From NCBI GenBank assembly GCA_937879875.1, contig CALFMN010000178.1, forward strand, positions 1 to 19,057: 19,057 nt of DNA, in the 5' to 3' direction. The notes beneath the pieces are model-generated. The model had not been told where the DNA came from. It was given only the letters and a program-made list of their open reading frames with translations, and did no database searches. The position numbers and the translations under genes are program-made. Numbering within the stretch: the stretch's first letter is position 1; every line of letters begins with the position of its first letter. Positions 1-6,899 of the stretch are shown here, piece by piece. Source of the DNA: an uncultured Chloroflexota bacterium. GTDB taxonomy: Bacteria > Chloroflexota > Dehalococcoidia > CAUJGQ01.

Positions 1-294
1 TTCACCACAGGTTCACGCCGCCAGGCGACGGGCATCGTCGGGCGTGCAGGCGGCGGCCGTTTTGAGCACGAATAGAGGCCGTTCCCATGAAAGGGTCACT
101 GTAAAACTAGCGCAAGGCTACGCGCAGCAGCGGCCTCGGGGCGGGGCTGCCCGCCCGCTTGTGCAGGTGCAACGCGAACGGCGCTGTAAGGCGGCTGTGA
201 GCCTGGAGTCAAGCGTGCCGCGGCGTGGGCAGGCGATACTGAGCGGGCCTGGGCACCCATTCCCGTATCACCTGTCAGTAAAGCGAGGTATGCC
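1..294. other. Left-edge region with no supported gene
   Basis: I see no convincing gene in these bases. The only long open frame (44-298, +) has an Arg/Ala/Gly-rich translation typical of a random frame in GC-rich DNA, shows no family motif and runs into the next start. The minus strand opens only a short Arg-rich frame here. The region may be intergenic sequence belonging to a gene outside the window. Confidence 0.4.
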
Positions 295-495
295 GTGAAT
301 GATTCCTACCTGGCCTCTCTGCAAGGGGCTTACAACAACTGGTACGGCGGCACGATGGCCGCCGATTACGCGGCCTTCACCTACGGCCTCGGCGTGGGAA
401 CCGCGTATCAGAACCGCGTGCTGGCCCGCAACATCTACAACCCCTCGGCCTATCTGACCAGTATCTACGGCCCCTACGGTGTGGGCTGGTCGTAG
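295..495 (+). CDS. Small Tyr/Gly/Ala-rich hypothetical protein
   Basis: A 66-residue frame starting at GTG 295, with a weak purine-rich stretch (AGCGAGG) 7 nt upstream. I do not recognise a family. The composition is unlike the Arg/Pro-rich shadow frames nearby: about nine Tyr, many Gly, Ala and Asn, few charged residues, and repeated aromatic/Gly patches such as NNWYGG, TYGLGVG and IYGPYGVGW. There is no clear signal peptide or long membrane segment, so it could be a small structural or surface protein, or a remnant of a larger Tyr-rich protein. It converges on the DUF3995 gene. Its amino-acid composition is the only argument for it being real. Confidence 0.4.
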   Translation: MNDSYLASLQGAYNNWYGGTMAADYAAFTYGLGVGTAYQNRVLARNIYNPSAYLTSIYGPYGVGWS

Positions 496-526
496 GCCGG
501 ACGCGCCGGCAGTACAACCGTACAGG

Positions 527-548
527 GGGCGGGGTGACGACTCCGCCC
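527..548. terminator. Candidate stem-loop between convergent genes
   Basis: GGGCGG (527-532) pairs with CCGCCC (543-548) around a 10-nt loop. It lies in the 76-bp gap between the small Tyr-rich ORF and the end of the DUF3995 gene, where a bidirectional terminator would be expected. No T-tract follows on either strand, so the call is weak. Confidence 0.25.
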
Positions 549-571
549 TCCTGCCGGCTCGACCAGGCCCC

Positions 572-1108
572 TCAGCGATCGGCATCGTGGCACCTGCCGC
601 CGCCTGCCTGCGGCCTGCGCTGGCAGTGCCAGGCGGCGAGTCCGAACAGGACACCCCCGAGCAGCCACCACGGATCCCAGAGGAAGAGATGCCAGCGGGC
701 GGAGGTTTCGCCCAATCCTGCCGGCGTGGCGATTGCTCCGGCGACCATCAGCGCGTGCTGCACAAGACTTGCCGCGCCTTCGTACAGCGCCATGATCGCA
801 AAGGCGCTCCAGCCGGCGGCAAGCAGCAACCGGCGCGGCAGCACGCGTCCCCACTGCCGCACCAGCGCGAGCGCGAGCAGCCCGGCGATCACTTTCAAAC
901 CGCCCGTGGCCCACAGGATCGCGATCCAGCCCGGATCGCGCGCCAGCACCGGCCGCGTGATCGCCGGCGCGTTCATGTCGACGCCCGCGGCGGCGCCCGC
1001 CGCCCAGTAAAAGCTCAGCGCGGCGAAGAGCACGGCCCAGACAAAGGCCGCGTAGCCCGCCCAGGCCAGCGAGCGCAAGTGCCTGACTGTCGTGGCTGTT
1101 GTCATCAT
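572..1108 (-). CDS. DUF3995-type integral membrane protein
   Basis: A 178-residue membrane protein of unknown function. Hydrophobic spans are visible at about residues 12-33, 63-82, 95-128 (possibly two) and 146-161. The end of span 1 carries an aromatic/Gly motif (FYWAAG, residues 33-38) followed by a short extracytoplasmic loop, as in DUF3995 proteins. The frame stays open upstream into the ino1 coding region, but hydrophobic, family-like sequence begins only at the two consecutive Met codons at 1108 and 1105. The ribosome-binding site is poor. It starts 20 nt after the ino1 stop on the same strand, so the two are probably co-transcribed. The C-terminal tail is Arg/Gly/His rich. The family call rests on pattern memory and no function is claimed. 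Confidence 0.75.
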   Translation of the reverse strand: MMTTATTVRHLRSLAWAGYAAFVWAVLFAALSFYWAAGAAAGVDMNAPAITRPVLARDPGWIAILWATGGLKVIAGLLALALVRQWGRVLPRRLLLAAGWSAFAIMALYEGAASLVQHALMVAGAIATPAGLGETSARWHLFLWDPWWLLGGVLFGLAAWHCQRRPQAGGGRCHDADR

Positions 1109-1128
1109 CAGGATCGGGCATCCGCACC

Positions 1129-2448
1129 TCAGTCCTCCTCGTAATACTCCGTGCCCAGGTGCGTGATCGGCGCTTCGCCCAGCCAGTGGCGCAGCGTGTT
1201 CTTCAGCTTCGTCTGCTGGATGAAGAGGTCGTGCTCCGGATACAGCTCGGCCGCGGCCTGCGGGCTCTTGAAGTAGAAGCTCAGCCACTCCTGGATGCCG
1301 TGCTGGCCGGCGCGGCTGGCGAGGTCCATGAACAGCGCGAGATCCAGCACGATCGGCGCGGCGAGAATGCTGTCGCGGCAGAGGAAGTCGACCTTGATCT
1401 GCATCGGGTAGCCGAGCCAGCCGACGATGTCGATGTTGTCCCAGCCCTCTTTGTTGTCGCCGCGCGGCGGATAGTAGTTGATCCGCACCTTGTGATAGAT
1501 GTTGCCGTACAGCTCGGGATACTGGTCGGGCTGCAGGATCGTCTCCAGCACGCCGAGCTTGCTCACCTCTTTGGTCTTAAAACTGTCCGGGTCGTCCAAC
1601 ACTTCGCCGTCGCGGTTGCCGAGGATGTTGGTGCTGAACCAGCCCTGCACGCCGAGCATGCGCGCCTTGAAGCCCGGCGCAAGAATGGTCTTCATCAGTG
1701 TCTGGCCGGTTTTGAAGTCTTTGCCGCAGATCGGCACACCGTTGTGCTGCGCCAGCTCGATCATGGCCGGCGTGTCCACGGTCAGGTTCGGGGCGCCGTT
1801 GGCGAAGGGGATGCCGAGCGAGAGCGCGGCGTAGGCGTAGATCTGGCTGGGGGCGATGTTCGGGTCGCTGTTGCGCAGGCCGCGCTCGAACGCCTCGACG
1901 CTGCGGTGCACGTCCGTTGGCTCGGCGAAGATCTCCGTGCTGGCGCACCAGACCACGGCGAGCCGGTCGCAGCGCTGCTCAGCTTTGAAGCGCTGCATGT
2001 CCTCCATGATCTGGTTCGCCAGATCCATTTTCGTCTCGCCCTGCTTGACGTTGCTGCCGTCGAGATTGCGCACGTAGGCGCGGTCGAAGACGGCGGGCAT
2101 CGGGCGGATCGCGTCCAGCTCGTCGCGCAGCGGCAGCAGGTCGGCTGCCGAAAGCACGCCGGCCTTGCAGGCGGCCTCGAAGGCGTTGTCGGGGAACGGG
2201 TCCCAGCCGCCGAAGACGAGGTTATCCAGGCCCGCCAGCGGCACGAAGTCCTTGATCAGCGGGTTGCGGTGCTCGGTGCGCTTGCCGAGGCGGATGCGCC
2301 CCATCTGCGTGAGTGAGCCGATCGGCTTCGCGCGGCCCTGGCGCACGGCGAGGATGCCGGCGTAGGTCGTGGTGGCGACGGCGCCCATGCCGGGCGTGAG
2401 AATGCCGAGGCGGCCGCCGGCCGGGCGGATGTCGGTGGTTCGCGGCAT
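1129..2448 (-). CDS. ino1: Inositol-3-phosphate synthase
   Basis: Cytoplasmic NAD-dependent enzyme converting glucose 6-phosphate to 1D-myo-inositol 3-phosphate (EC 5.5.1.4), the committed step to inositol lipids, mycothiol-like thiols or compatible solutes. The 439-residue product has a Rossmann-type N-terminus (LGILTPGMGAVATTTYAG, residues 14-31). The inositol-phosphate-synthase core follows: GKDFKTGQT (242-250, Lys243 and Lys246), STNILGNRDG (272-281), the Asp-rich DNIDIVGWLG (337-346) and KVDFLCRDSILAAP (352-365, Lys352). Length is normal for the bacterial family. ATG 2448 is chosen because GGGAG lies at good spacing; the longer frame upstream enters the stem-loop repeat. That repeat starts 41 nt upstream, so its hairpins may be in the mRNA leader or bracket the promoter. 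The DUF3995 gene follows, and a LysR gene is divergent. Confidence 0.93.
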   Translation of the reverse strand: MPRTTDIRPAGGRLGILTPGMGAVATTTYAGILAVRQGRAKPIGSLTQMGRIRLGKRTEHRNPLIKDFVPLAGLDNLVFGGWDPFPDNAFEAACKAGVLSAADLLPLRDELDAIRPMPAVFDRAYVRNLDGSNVKQGETKMDLANQIMEDMQRFKAEQRCDRLAVVWCASTEIFAEPTDVHRSVEAFERGLRNSDPNIAPSQIYAYAALSLGIPFANGAPNLTVDTPAMIELAQHNGVPICGKDFKTGQTLMKTILAPGFKARMLGVQGWFSTNILGNRDGEVLDDPDSFKTKEVSKLGVLETILQPDQYPELYGNIYHKVRINYYPPRGDNKEGWDNIDIVGWLGYPMQIKVDFLCRDSILAAPIVLDLALFMDLASRAGQHGIQEWLSFYFKSPQAAAELYPEHDLFIQQTKLKNTLRHWLGEAPITHLGTEYYEED

Positions 2449-2491
2449 GGTGTGTGCTCCCTGTGTTGCTGTGACGTTGTGCGGCGCCATA

Positions 2492-2716
2492 GCGGGGCAC
2501 CTAACCCTGACTTCCCTGACGGGAAGTCTGTCCCTTCCCGACACAGGAAGGGTTGATTCGAGGATCAATGGAAGAGGGAGACGAGCCGGCCGCCTGTCTC
2601 ATAAGGACACCCCGGTCCCGCCGCCGTCCGGCGCCGCTGGGAACGCTCCAGAAGTCCCTTCCCGAGCCGGGAAGGGACCGCTTTGGCGTCAGGCAAAGCA
2701 GGGTTAGGGGCCCCGC
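2492..2716. repeat. Stem-loop interspersed element, copy 1
   Basis: A 225-bp element homologous to 9079-9298 along its whole length. Its ends are imperfect inverted repeats, GCGGGGCACCTAACCCTG at the left and the complement of GCGGGGCCCCTAACCCTG at the right. It contains four hairpins: 2509-2528 (8-bp arms), 2532-2552 (9-bp arms, one mismatch), 2654-2678 (11-bp arms, 3-nt loop) and 2680-2699 (6-bp arms). It has no coding capacity; open frames across it lack any family signal. It is preceded by TA, as is copy 2. It occupies most of the 369-bp gap between ino1 and the divergent lysR gene. The remaining 2717-2817 is relatively AT-rich and probably carries the lysR promoter and operator, though I could not fix a -35/-10 pair. 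It looks like a MITE or REP-type non-autonomous element. Confidence 0.9.
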
Positions 2717-2817
2717 GGGCCTTACAGCCACCGTACCCGTATCCCATACTTCCGCCAACCTGATGTATCTTATTGATGATGTAATGATGGCTTATGTACC
2801 GACGACGTGTGTGAGCG

Positions 2818-3726
2818 ATGAGCGAGCCTGCCGGCGACGCCATCCGCCCGGAGCGCGCCGCGCCGAACCTGCACTTGCAGCAACTCGCCTACCTGCGCGA
2901 GGTAGCGCGGCAGGGCAGCCTCACGCGCGCCGCCGAGGCGTTGCACGTCAGCCAGCCGGCGCTCTCGCAGGCGCTGGCCGAGCTGGAGCGGCGGCTCGGC
3001 CTGGCGCTGTTTGAGAAGGCCGGCCGCGGCCGCCGGCCCACTGCCGCCGGCCGCGAGCTGATCGCCTTCGCCGAGGAAGCGCTGGCGCTGGCCGAGGCGC
3101 TGGAACAGCGGCTCGATGCCTACCGCGGCGGCGAGGCTGGGCCGCTCAGCGTCGGCATGATCGATGCCGCCAGCCTCTACGTGCTGCCCGACGTGGTGCG
3201 CCGCTTCCGCGGCGAGCATCCGGGCGTGGAGCTGAAGCTGACGGTTGCTACCAGCGAGGAGCTGCTGGCGCGGCTGCGTGCCTTCGCCCTCGACCTGGCC
3301 TTCGTGGTCGGCCCGGCAGAGGCGCCCGATCTGCACGCCGTCGAAGTACTGCGCGAGCCGCTCTATCTTTACGCCCCCGCCGGCGACCTGCTCGATCCGA
3401 AAGCCGCGCGCTGGGTGCTCTACCCCGAAGGCTCGCACACGCGCGGCATCATCGACGCCGCCTTCGTGCGGGCGGGCATCCGGCCCGAGATCGCGCTGGA
3501 GAGCGGCAACCCGCAGGTGCTGCGCCAGATGGTGGCGATGGGTCTGGGCTGGAGCGTGCTTCCGCCGGCGATCGCGGAGGGCGGCCCCGAGGCGACCGGG
3601 CTGCGCCGTGGCGAACTGCTGGCGGAACGGCCGCTCTGCGTCGTGCGCCGTCGCGCCAGCCCGCCCGACCCGCGCGCCGAAGCCTTCCTGCGGCTGGCGC
3701 TTGCCGCCGGGCGGGCTGTGGAGTAG
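2818..3726 (+). CDS. LysR-family transcriptional regulator
   Basis: A 302-residue LysR-type DNA-binding regulator of normal length. The N-terminal winged helix-turn-helix spans about residues 18-77, with the classic pattern SLTRAAEALHVSQPALSQAL (34-53). A linker helix rich in Ala, Leu and Glu follows (77-104), then the periplasmic-binding-protein-like effector domain (about 108-295), beginning at PLSVGMIDAASLYVLP. ATG 2818 is used; upstream purines (GTGAGCG) give only a weak ribosome-binding site. LysR regulators often control a divergent neighbour, here ino1, but the intervening stem-loop element makes that link uncertain, and the effector cannot be inferred from sequence. Confidence 0.9.
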   Translation: MSEPAGDAIRPERAAPNLHLQQLAYLREVARQGSLTRAAEALHVSQPALSQALAELERRLGLALFEKAGRGRRPTAAGRELIAFAEEALALAEALEQRLDAYRGGEAGPLSVGMIDAASLYVLPDVVRRFRGEHPGVELKLTVATSEELLARLRAFALDLAFVVGPAEAPDLHAVEVLREPLYLYAPAGDLLDPKAARWVLYPEGSHTRGIIDAAFVRAGIRPEIALESGNPQVLRQMVAMGLGWSVLPPAIAEGGPEATGLRRGELLAERPLCVVRRRASPPDPRAEAFLRLALAAGRAVE

Positions 3727-3761
3727 CCAGCGGTTAGCCAGGCGCGTACGCTGCCTTTGCG

Positions 3762-3777
3762 GTGGCACCGGTGCCAC
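3762..3777. repeat. Perfect 16-bp palindrome after lysR
   Basis: GTGGCACC (3762-3769) is followed directly by its complement GGTGCCAC (3770-3777) with no spacer. It lies 35 bp after the lysR stop, in the 290-bp gap before the sensor-kinase gene. With no loop and no T-tract it resembles a dimeric-protein operator more than a terminator. Nothing else in the gap is clearly a gene. Confidence 0.5.
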
Positions 3778-3981
3778 GTTCGCCAATGCGGACGGCTTCA
3801 AGGCGTGCGCGCTGGCTGACGTGGAGGGACATCTGCGAGCAGCCCGGATGAGGCGCTCCTGATCCCTTGTCACCGAACCACGGCCTCGCCTCCTCCTGCT
3901 GTTCTGGTGACGCCTGGGTTCACGCTATGCTTGCCAGGGATGGGGTGTCGTACCCTCCTCGGTGTTCTGACACTCCCTCCA

Positions 3982-3999
3982 GTCAGGATGCAACCTGAC
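3982..3999 (+). other. Stem-loop in the leader of the sensor-kinase gene
   Basis: GTCAGG (3982-3987) pairs with CCTGAC (3994-3999) around a 6-nt loop. Flanking CCA and TGG bases can extend the stem imperfectly. It sits 17 nt before the start codon, so as RNA it would lie near the ribosome-binding site; as DNA it could be an operator. Confidence 0.35.
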
Positions 4000-4016
4000 C
4001 CGACTGGACAGGCGTC

Positions 4017-4973
4017 ATGGTTGAAACGCATCGCGCTGTGATGACGCAACGCAGACTGCTCCTGTTCAAGTGGCTCATGGTCCTCATACCTCCCATTACG
4101 GTCGCGCTGGGCCACAGCCTGCTGGGGCACGCGGTGGGCCATCGCGTGCTGGGACACACGGTGGACGGAGTTGCACAGACCGTGCTGGTGACATCGCTTG
4201 TCACCGTCGTGACGTTGGTGCTGGCCTACACCTTCGTCGAGGCGCTGTTCCGGGTTCTTCGGAGGCTGCAGGTCGAGGCGCTGGCCCGCGAGCAGGACAT
4301 CCTGACCATGAACGGTGTGATGCAGGAACGGGAGCGGCTGAGCAGGGAACTGCACGATGGTGTGGCCCAACTCGTCGCGCACATGCTCTTGCGCCTGGAT
4401 GTCATCAAGGATTTGGTGGAGGGCGACCGACCACAGGAGGCGGAAGCTGAGCTTGAGCGATTGCACGGGGTTGCGGACGCCATCTATGAGGATATCGGGG
4501 AGTCGATCGCCGGGCTCCGCACCAGGGTGACCGAACGCGGGTTGATCTGCGCCCTGCAGGACTACGTGGACCAATTTGAAGAACGGCACCAGATTCCCAC
4601 GTGCCTCCGTGCGGACGAGGCGGCCGACCAGTTTCCCCCGCTCGCAGCGTTCCAGCTCTTCCGGATCGTCCAGGAAGCCCTGACCAACGTTCGCAAACAC
4701 GCCGCGGCACGGGAGGCCACCGTCAGGCTTATGTCCAACGGGACAGAGCAGCTAACGGTCATCATTGCCGACGATGGGCAAGGCTTCACCCCTGGGCTTC
4801 ATGGTCTTCATGGGCTTCAAAGGAACGGCAAAGCGCGGCCCGTGGGCTTTATCAGTATGCGAGAGCGGGCAGAAGCGCTCGGCGGTACATTCCAGGTACA
4901 GAGCCAGCCCGGTTCAGGTACACAGGTGACGGCCGTCATCCCCATGCCACGAACCCCCTGCCACGAACAATGA
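4017..4973 (+). CDS. NarL-type sensor histidine kinase
   Basis: A 318-residue membrane sensor kinase of the HisKA_3/NarL-LiaS class. Membrane spans lie at about residues 14-32 and 52-78. They flank a roughly 20-residue outer loop with four regularly spaced Gly-His pairs (His33, 38, 42, 47). A short coiled-coil segment leads to the H-box ERERLSRELHDGVAQ (residues 104-118), whose phospho-accepting His is 113. The ATPase domain has an N-box (RIVQEALTNVRKHA, Asn224), DDGQGF (252-257) and GFISMRERAEALGG (277-290). It lacks PAS, GAF and HAMP domains, so signal input must come from the membrane part. The response-regulator gene starts 12 nt downstream. By eye its codons are less GC-rich than those of the flanking lysR and Rieske genes. 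Confidence 0.93.
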   Translation: MVETHRAVMTQRRLLLFKWLMVLIPPITVALGHSLLGHAVGHRVLGHTVDGVAQTVLVTSLVTVVTLVLAYTFVEALFRVLRRLQVEALAREQDILTMNGVMQERERLSRELHDGVAQLVAHMLLRLDVIKDLVEGDRPQEAEAELERLHGVADAIYEDIGESIAGLRTRVTERGLICALQDYVDQFEERHQIPTCLRADEAADQFPPLAAFQLFRIVQEALTNVRKHAAAREATVRLMSNGTEQLTVIIADDGQGFTPGLHGLHGLQRNGKARPVGFISMRERAEALGGTFQVQSQPGSGTQVTAVIPMPRTPCHEQ

Positions 4974-4985
4974 CGGAGCACGCGC

Positions 4986-5645
4986 ATGCAGCCGCTGCGA
5001 CTCCTGCTGGTTGACGACCACGCGCTCTTTCGCGAGGGGCTCATCTCGCTGCTCTCCTATCAGGAGGATTTCACCGTCGTTGGCGAGGCCGAAGACGCTG
5101 AGAGCGCCCTGGCTCAGGCGCGTGCGCTTGCGCCGGATATCGTGCTGATGGACATCGAACTGACGGGAGAAGACGGCGTTGCCGCGACCCGCCGGCTGAC
5201 GATGGAACTGCCGGCCATCTGCGTCGTGATGCTGACGGTGCACGACGACAGTCAGACCCTCTTCGAGGCCATCAAGGCGGGGGCGCAGGGCTATCTGGTG
5301 AAGAACGTGCGCTCCCGCGAGCTGCTGGAGCGGCTCCGGGGACTGGCGCGTGGCGAAGCGGCGATCTCGCGTCGCATGGCTGGCCGGATTCTGGAAGAGA
5401 TTCGCGGCCAAACCGAGCCCTTCGGGCCCGAGGAAGCGCCCACCGCCCGCGAGCTGGAGGTGCTCGAGCTGGTGGCGGCGCGCCTCTCCAACGCGGAGAT
5501 CGCCGAGCGTCTGGTGATCAGTGAGCACACGGTCAAGAATCACATAAAGAGCATCCTCTCCAAGCTTCACCTTCAGAACCGCCACCAGGCAGCTGCCTAC
5601 GGCGTCGCGCGTGGCTGGCTGCCCCGCCCCATACGGCGTCGTTAG
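4986..5645 (+). CDS. NarL/FixJ-family response regulator
   Basis: A 219-residue DNA-binding response regulator and the probable partner of the kinase just upstream (12-nt gap, same strand, GGAG ahead of ATG 4986). The receiver domain (about 3-120) has the acidic pair Asp10/Asp11, phospho-acceptor Asp56 (VLMDIELTGEDG), switch Thr84 and conserved Lys106. A linker joins it to a LuxR-type helix-turn-helix (about 150-210) with TARELEVLELVAARLSNAEI and the recognition-helix region SEHTVKNHIKSILSKL. All phosphotransfer residues are present. Likely targets are the membrane protein and ABC exporter genes that follow, on proximity only. Confidence 0.95.
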   Translation: MQPLRLLLVDDHALFREGLISLLSYQEDFTVVGEAEDAESALAQARALAPDIVLMDIELTGEDGVAATRRLTMELPAICVVMLTVHDDSQTLFEAIKAGAQGYLVKNVRSRELLERLRGLARGEAAISRRMAGRILEEIRGQTEPFGPEEAPTARELEVLELVAARLSNAEIAERLVISEHTVKNHIKSILSKLHLQNRHQAAAYGVARGWLPRPIRRR

Positions 5646-5706
5646 CATCTTCCTCTCGATGCCGCACGTTTCGCATAGATAGCCCTTTTCTTCTCTCCTC
5701 TGCCTT

Positions 5707-5726
5707 CCACGGGTCATGTCCCGTGG
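5707..5726. terminator. Candidate stem-loop after the two-component pair
   Basis: CCACGGG (5707-5713) pairs perfectly with CCCGTGG (5720-5726) around a 6-nt loop, 62 nt after the response-regulator stop. It follows a pyrimidine-rich run, but no T-tract lies downstream on the plus strand, so terminator function is uncertain. Confidence 0.35.
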
Positions 5727-5795
5727 ACTGCTGCTGCCTACGCTGGGCATCAACGCAATGAAGACGGTGATCACCACGCGCGACAGAGGATACAC

Positions 5796-5981
5796 ATGAC
5801 TGGCCGTTCCGACACCGACGCCTACATGGACGACGACACCAGCGCCAGCCCCGACCGCGGATCGCCACGCAGTACACCGCTCTGGGTGTCCGTGCTTGGG
5901 ATCGCCATCGCGCTCGCCCTGCTTCTGCTGATTGTCATCTTGCATCTCACTGGCACCATGGGCGCTGGTCTCCATGGTTAG
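5796..5981 (+). CDS. Small single-span membrane protein
   Basis: A 61-residue protein: an acidic, Ser/Asp-rich N-terminus (residues 1-26), one strongly hydrophobic span (about 29-52, rich in Leu, Ile and Val) and a short Gly/His tail (TGTMGAGLHG). ATG 5796 has a good ribosome-binding site (AGAGGA, 6 nt upstream), and the composition is clearly not that of a shadow frame. Small proteins of this shape, with a Gly/His-rich tail, occur in high-GC bacteria; I know of no assigned function. It lies between the two-component pair and the ABC exporter, so it may be a target or accessory of either. Confidence 0.7.
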   Translation: MTGRSDTDAYMDDDTSASPDRGSPRSTPLWVSVLGIAIALALLLLIVILHLTGTMGAGLHG

Positions 5982-5997
5982 CTAACGCGGAGACCAG
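5965..5997 (+). terminator. Stem-loop spanning the small membrane-protein stop
   Basis: CTGGTCTCC (5965-5973) pairs perfectly with GGAGACCAG (5989-5997). The 15-nt loop contains the TAG stop of the 61-residue gene. There is no T-tract. It may end or protect that transcript and separates it from the ABC operon. Confidence 0.4.
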
Positions 5998-6140
5998 TGA
6001 GGCGGAAGAAACGGTGCATGGTGCCGGTTTGGCGGCCGAGGCGGCGGCAGCGCTGAAGACCGTCGAGCGAGCCGGGTGCAGCGTTCAGCAGCGTACGCTT
6101 CATCGTGTCATCGCACCGCTCCTCCGCGAAGGTGATCGGC

Positions 6141-6899
6141 ATGAGTTTGACTGGTGCCGCGGCGACGGCCACGGAACCCTCGCTTGTCGAGCCGGTCGTC
6201 AGGGTGAGCTCGCTGACGAAGCGGTACGGTGCGTTCGCCGCGATCGAGGATGTGACGTTCTCACTCGACCGGGGCACTGTGACAGGTTTCCTCGGCCCCA
6301 ACGGTGCCGGCAAGTCGACCACGCTGCGGCTGCTGTTGGGGCTTGCCGAGCCCACGACAGGGGAGGCGCACGTCTTTGGCCGCCGCTATCGCGCTCTCGA
6401 CGAGCCGGCGCGGCGGGTCGGCGCGGTGCTCGAGTCCAACGACTTCGATCCGGGGCGCTCCGGGCCCAACCACCTGCGCGCGCTTGCGCTCGCGGCCGAG
6501 ATTCCGCCCGGCCGTGTCGAAGAGGTGCTGCAGCTCGTCGAGCTCGCACGGGCGGCTGACCGGCGGGTGCGGACGTACTCGCTTGGTATGCGCCAGCGAC
6601 TCGGTCTTGCCGGCGCCCTGCTCGGCGATCCCGAGCTTCTCGTCCTCGACGAACCGGCCAACGGGCTCGACCCTGCTGGCGTCCATTGGCTGCGCACGTT
6701 CTTGCGCCGGTTTGCGGACCAGGGCGGCACGGTGCTGATCGCCAGCCATGTGCTCGCCGAGGTCGCGCAGACGGTTGACCAGGTCATGATCATCGATCGC
6801 GGTCGGCTCGTAGCGACGGCGCGCCTGGACGAGCTCGCCGGTCGCGGCGAAACCCTCGAGAACACCTACCTCAAGCTGACCGTGCGGGAGGCATCGTGA
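6141..6899 (+). CDS. ABC transporter ATP-binding protein
   Basis: A 252-residue cytoplasmic ATPase of an ABC-2/bacitracin-exporter-type system. Visible motifs: Walker A GPNGAGKST (52-60); a Q-loop region with Glu98 (AVLESNDFDPGRSGPNHLR), usual for this subfamily; signature SLGMRQRL (147-154); Walker B LLVLDEPANGLDP (166-178) with catalytic Glu171; and the H-loop His (ASHVL, 201-205). The frame is open from GTG 6105, but ATG 6141 is preferred because AAGGTGA lies 6-8 nt upstream. The stop overlaps the permease start by 4 nt, so translation is coupled. The substrate cannot be told; antibiotic or lipid export and signalling are typical of the family. The two-component pair upstream would fit as its regulator. 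Confidence 0.93.
   Translation: MSLTGAAATATEPSLVEPVVRVSSLTKRYGAFAAIEDVTFSLDRGTVTGFLGPNGAGKSTTLRLLLGLAEPTTGEAHVFGRRYRALDEPARRVGAVLESNDFDPGRSGPNHLRALALAAEIPPGRVEEVLQLVELARAADRRVRTYSLGMRQRLGLAGALLGDPELLVLDEPANGLDPAGVHWLRTFLRRFADQGGTVLIASHVLAEVAQTVDQVMIIDRGRLVATARLDELAGRGETLENTYLKLTVREAS

Noticed and set aside
44..298. 84-residue plus-strand frame at the left edge
   Set aside because: Arg/Gly/Pro-rich translation without family features, overlapping the start of the more protein-like small ORF.
1099..2316. 405-residue plus-strand frame antisense to ino1
   Set aside because: Its translation (runs of Val, Ala, Glu, His and Arg) is the usual antisense shadow of a GC-rich gene; the minus strand has clear inositol-phosphate-synthase motifs.
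2501..2843. Short open frames across the stem-loop elements (also 9102-9353)
   Set aside because: They arise from the repeat sequence, are not preserved in frame between the copies and carry no family motif.
3926..3931. TATGCT here, TATGAT at 16387 and TATGCT at 18933 as a shared -10 class
   Set aside because: Similar hexamers precede three genes, but no consistent -35 or spacing supports them; kept only as comments in the gene entries.
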